The position numbers were made by a program, and so were the translations under genes. The notes under the pieces are model-generated. The model did not search any database and had not been told where the DNA came from. It saw only the letters and a list, made by a program, of their open reading frames with translations. Below are positions 61,697-64,000 of a stretch of 64,000 bases of DNA, in pieces. Each line of letters opens with the position of its first letter. Position 1 is the stretch's first letter. Location of the stretch: NCBI RefSeq assembly GCF_014642855.1, contig NZ_BMJB01000001.1, forward strand, positions 3,038,001-3,102,000, in the 5' to 3' direction. Origin of the DNA: Edaphobacter acidisoli. GTDB lineage: Bacteria; Acidobacteriota; Terriglobia; Terriglobales; Acidobacteriaceae.

Positions 61697-63205
61697 ATGG
61701 CTGTTTTTCAACGCATTCTAAAGAATCTGGTCGCCATGCTCACCAGCCGTATGATCTCCATTTTGCAGCAGGTGGTCCTTCCGCCTGTCTTCATCGCACG
61801 CTATTCCATCGCGCAGTTTGGCGAGTGGGGAGTCCTTTCGGGGGCGGTTGGCGCGCTCAGCCTGCTCAACTTTGGCGTGCAGACGTTCATGAATCAGGAC
61901 CTCGCTGTGCGATTCAGCCGCGGCGAGATCGAGGGATATCACATTCGCCAGTCCACCGCGCTGCGCCTGTTGTGCGGCGTGATTCTTGTAACCGCTGTTC
62001 TCTGTCTCGTTCTTTTCATTGTCCCGCTGGACCGCTGGCTGCGGCTCGATATTGGCCGCCGCTCTGCACAATGGACGGCATACCTGCTCTGTCTACAGGT
62101 TCTGCTCAATATTCTCTTCGGGTACTTTGGTGGAATCTTCATGGGCGTCCGGCTCGCCCACCGCGGATCGCACTGGAACAACATCCAGAACCTGCTCTCC
62201 ATCGTCGGCCTGCTCATCGGCGTTGTTCTGCATCTGCCTTTTCCTGTGCTCGCCGCTCTGCAACTCTTCTCCGTGCTCGCAGCGATGGTGGGTGTGCTGA
62301 TCGACATCCGACGCACCTCTCCGGAGATATTCCCGACACTGAACTATTGGGACGGCTCCGCGGTGAAGGAGATACTGAAGCCCAGCGGATACTTCGGACT
62401 CATCTCCATCTGCACATTCCTCACGTTTCAGGCTCCGCTCATCGTGATGCAGCGCTTCGTCGGCGCCGTGGCCGTCGCAGGCTTTCTGATTATGCGAACG
62501 GTCTTCTCCATGTGCCGTCAGGTACTGGCCACGTTTACGACGTCGATGGGCTCGGAGATCACCATCCTCTTCGGACGTGGCGACTGGCGCGGAATCTCTC
62601 GCCTGTACGACTACTCCGAGCGCTTCGTCTTCTTTCTGATTCCAGTCGTGAACACCGGCGCGCTTCTGCTCTCGCCCGTGCTGATCACCGTCTGGATGCA
62701 CAAGAAAGCAGAGCTGTTCTCCGTTTATCCATACGTGCTCACCGCGGCCATCGCCATGGTCATCAGCCTCAAGGAGCACAAGTTTCAGTTTCAGTTCTCC
62801 ACCAATACGCATATCGAGCTCGCCCGGCTGATGTTCTTCAGCTATCTGGCGATGATCGGAGTCTCGCTCATCACGGTGCGCTGGTTCGGAGTCGTGGGTT
62901 TTCTCTGGACGTGGCTGGCAACCGAGGTCTTTCAAATGGCCAGCATCATTCGCTTGAACGTTCACCTGTTCGCGCACTATGAGAGGTTGAAGTTCACCTA
63001 TCTGCGCCGCCTGATCTCGACCTGCGTTGCAGCCCTGCTGGTCTCCTATGTTCTCCTGGAGCATATCTCAAACCGGCCAATGATGTTGCAGGTTGGGGTA
63101 TCTGTTGCGGGAGGCCTCGTTGTCGCAACATCCGCGTGGTTTCTCTTCCACGTCCATGAGGTCTTCAAGCGGGTACAGGGTATTTTTTCCAGCAAATTCG
63201 CCTGA
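61697..63205 (+). CDS. Polysaccharide flippase (Wzx/MOP-superfamily)
   Basis: 502 aa with about 12-14 predicted membrane helices (LCGVILVTAVLCLVLFIV, LQVLLNILFGYFGGIFMGV, LIGVVLHLPFPVLAALQLF, and more). Family features FSRGEIEGYH-type cytoplasmic loops and a C-terminal ALLVSYVLLEHIS region. Translocates lipid-linked oligosaccharides across the inner membrane. Leads into a glycosyltransferase gene, so it probably opens an O-antigen or exopolysaccharide cluster that continues beyond the window. Confidence 0.82.
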   Translation: MAVFQRILKNLVAMLTSRMISILQQVVLPPVFIARYSIAQFGEWGVLSGAVGALSLLNFGVQTFMNQDLAVRFSRGEIEGYHIRQSTALRLLCGVILVTAVLCLVLFIVPLDRWLRLDIGRRSAQWTAYLLCLQVLLNILFGYFGGIFMGVRLAHRGSHWNNIQNLLSIVGLLIGVVLHLPFPVLAALQLFSVLAAMVGVLIDIRRTSPEIFPTLNYWDGSAVKEILKPSGYFGLISICTFLTFQAPLIVMQRFVGAVAVAGFLIMRTVFSMCRQVLATFTTSMGSEITILFGRGDWRGISRLYDYSERFVFFLIPVVNTGALLLSPVLITVWMHKKAELFSVYPYVLTAAIAMVISLKEHKFQFQFSTNTHIELARLMFFSYLAMIGVSLITVRWFGVVGFLWTWLATEVFQMASIIRLNVHLFAHYERLKFTYLRRLISTCVAALLVSYVLLEHISNRPMMLQVGVSVAGGLVVATSAWFLFHVHEVFKRVQGIFSSKFA

Positions 63206-63240
63206 GTTTCACTGAGGGTTCGCGCAAGGAATTGCAAACG

Positions 63241-64000
63241 ATGCGAATGTATGTCTACACTCCGCAGTTTTACATCCGCCCGCGCAATACAGATTGGCTC
63301 TACAACCACCTGCTGCCTCGCGTCTCAGAGTTCAATTCTGGCCTGGACGTATACCTGCAGCAGTCCACCTTATGCACGCTCAAGGAAAATTTACGCAAGG
63401 CAGCCGAAATCACCAAAGGGCGCCTGCATCTCCCCCTGCCCAATGCTCTGATGAGCAAGCAGGACTCGATCTTCTCGCGCCGCGATGTCCTTCGCGCAAA
63501 GCCGGACTTCATCTACGGTCATAGCCCTTCCAACATTGACGATGTTCCGGTGGCCTTCAACTGCGGGCCAACCTACCCGGAGGTCCTGCGCGAACTGGGC
63601 GAGTCCGAGGCCTTTATCGCAAGAGATATACGCGTCAAGCAGCGGTGCGCCGCGCGTGCCACGCTCGTCGTGTCCCATTCGCATTCGAATCTGCATAATT
63701 TGATGACCTTGTTCCCGGAGCAGGCAGGCAAGATGCGCTGTCTGCCTTTCTTCCTCCCTCATCTCGAAGCTGTCCCGGAAGAAGCGGTTGCGGCAAAATT
63801 TACCTCGATCGACAGGATTCAATGCCTGTTTGTTGGCCGGGAGGCGCGCAGGAAGGCCTTGCCGGAGGTGCTTCGGGCGTTTCAGGAACTCTCTCAACGA
63901 TTCCCTTCGCGCCTGCGCCTGAAGATTATCACCAGCTTTGCCGATGGTGCCGTAGACGTACCCGCGCATCCAGACATCGAGCTGCTCGGCGAAACGCCCC
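63241..64000 (+). CDS. Glycosyltransferase (GT4-like), cut by window edge
   Basis: First about 253 residues, ATG 63241 (ATG 63247 also possible). MYVYTPQFYIRPRNTDWLY opens; the middle part has GHSPSNIDDVPVAFNCGP, a signal of GT-B-fold enzymes; then CLFVGREARRKALPEVLRAF and KIITSFADG, the GT4-type nucleotide-sugar domain start. The donor- and acceptor-defining C-terminal part is outside. Thirty-five bases after the flippase, clearly one cluster. Confidence 0.75.
   Translation, partial: MRMYVYTPQFYIRPRNTDWLYNHLLPRVSEFNSGLDVYLQQSTLCTLKENLRKAAEITKGRLHLPLPNALMSKQDSIFSRRDVLRAKPDFIYGHSPSNIDDVPVAFNCGPTYPEVLRELGESEAFIARDIRVKQRCAARATLVVSHSHSNLHNLMTLFPEQAGKMRCLPFFLPHLEAVPEEAVAAKFTSIDRIQCLFVGREARRKALPEVLRAFQELSQRFPSRLRLKIITSFADGAVDVPAHPDIELLGETP

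Noticed and set aside
1..64000. tRNA, rRNA, tmRNA genes, CRISPR arrays, IS elements, prophage, integrase or attachment sites
   Set aside because: Scanned by eye in all gaps; no cloverleaf, repeat-spacer array, transposase or integrase found. A covariance-model search would be needed to exclude small RNAs fully.

Overview
The window looks like chromosome of a Gram-negative soil bacterium of the Acidobacteriota, probably family Acidobacteriaceae (Terriglobus/Granulicella/Edaphobacter type). Evidence: a 1.2 kb-codon Oar-type TonB receptor with an N-terminal carboxypeptidase-regulatory domain, a photosynthetic-reaction-centre-like cytochrome c without any photosystem, secreted choice-of-anchor-D/BNR protein, DUF4965 glutaminase-type protein, YXWGXW protein, many secreted glycosidases, LptD/SurA (outer membrane), and high GC with G/C-rich third positions. 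No prophage, insertion sequence, CRISPR array, rRNA or tRNA was found.

Layout. 1-4 kb: minus-strand sugar module (trehalase, cut by the window edge; GH13 alpha-glucosidase; GntR/LacI-type hybrid repressor) divergent from the TonB receptor (4.1-7.8 kb). 7.9-12.3 kb: TPR protein, heptahaem cytochrome with TPRs, and alpha-ketoglutaric semialdehyde dehydrogenase. 12.5-17.8 kb: very large secreted beta-propeller/Ig protein and a dihaem cytochrome. 17.9-20.5 kb: BaiN-like flavoprotein and RlmI-like methyltransferase, divergent. 20.8-25.9 kb: GH28 polygalacturonase, S41 protease-like protein, GH3 beta-glucosidase, with dispersed hairpin repeats between. 26-27.4 kb: rplU-rpmA behind a long structured leader. 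27.4-31.4 kb (minus): DUF4965 protein with a LacI-type operator, metallo-beta-lactamase-fold hydrolase, zinc-ribbon protein, rpsU. 31.8-35.5 kb: gamma carbonic anhydrase, hisS, aspS.

35.5-37 kb holds an ECF41-type sigma factor divergent from a carboxymuconolactone decarboxylase/AhpD gene; the 80-bp intergenic region carries one perfect ECF41 promoter (TGTCACA-N16-CGTC) on EACH strand, interlocked. This is the clearest regulatory circuit in the window. 37-43.4 kb: RDD membrane protein, then an outer-membrane biogenesis set (lptD, DsbA-like thiol oxidoreductase, SurA-like foldase). 43.4-46.5 kb: dps and cfa (divergent stress genes), PLP decarboxylase. 46.6-50.3 kb (minus): small membrane protein, esterase, catalytically degenerate rhomboid, M28 peptidase. 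50.5-53.1 kb: orphan LysW-like carrier, small secreted protein, cupin, acyl-CoA carboxyltransferase. 53.2-61.6 kb: DNA polymerase IV, glutamyl-Q-tRNA(Asp) synthetase, dipeptidyl-peptidase IV-like protein, TrmJ-like methyltransferase, YXWGXW protein, dnaG. 61.7-64 kb: polysaccharide flippase and a glycosyltransferase cut by the window edge, probably the start of a surface-glycan cluster.

Genes work together mainly in carbohydrate scavenging (secreted glycosidases plus TonB uptake plus sugar regulator), envelope assembly, and translation/tRNA maturation. All functions are read from motifs by eye; no database search was run.
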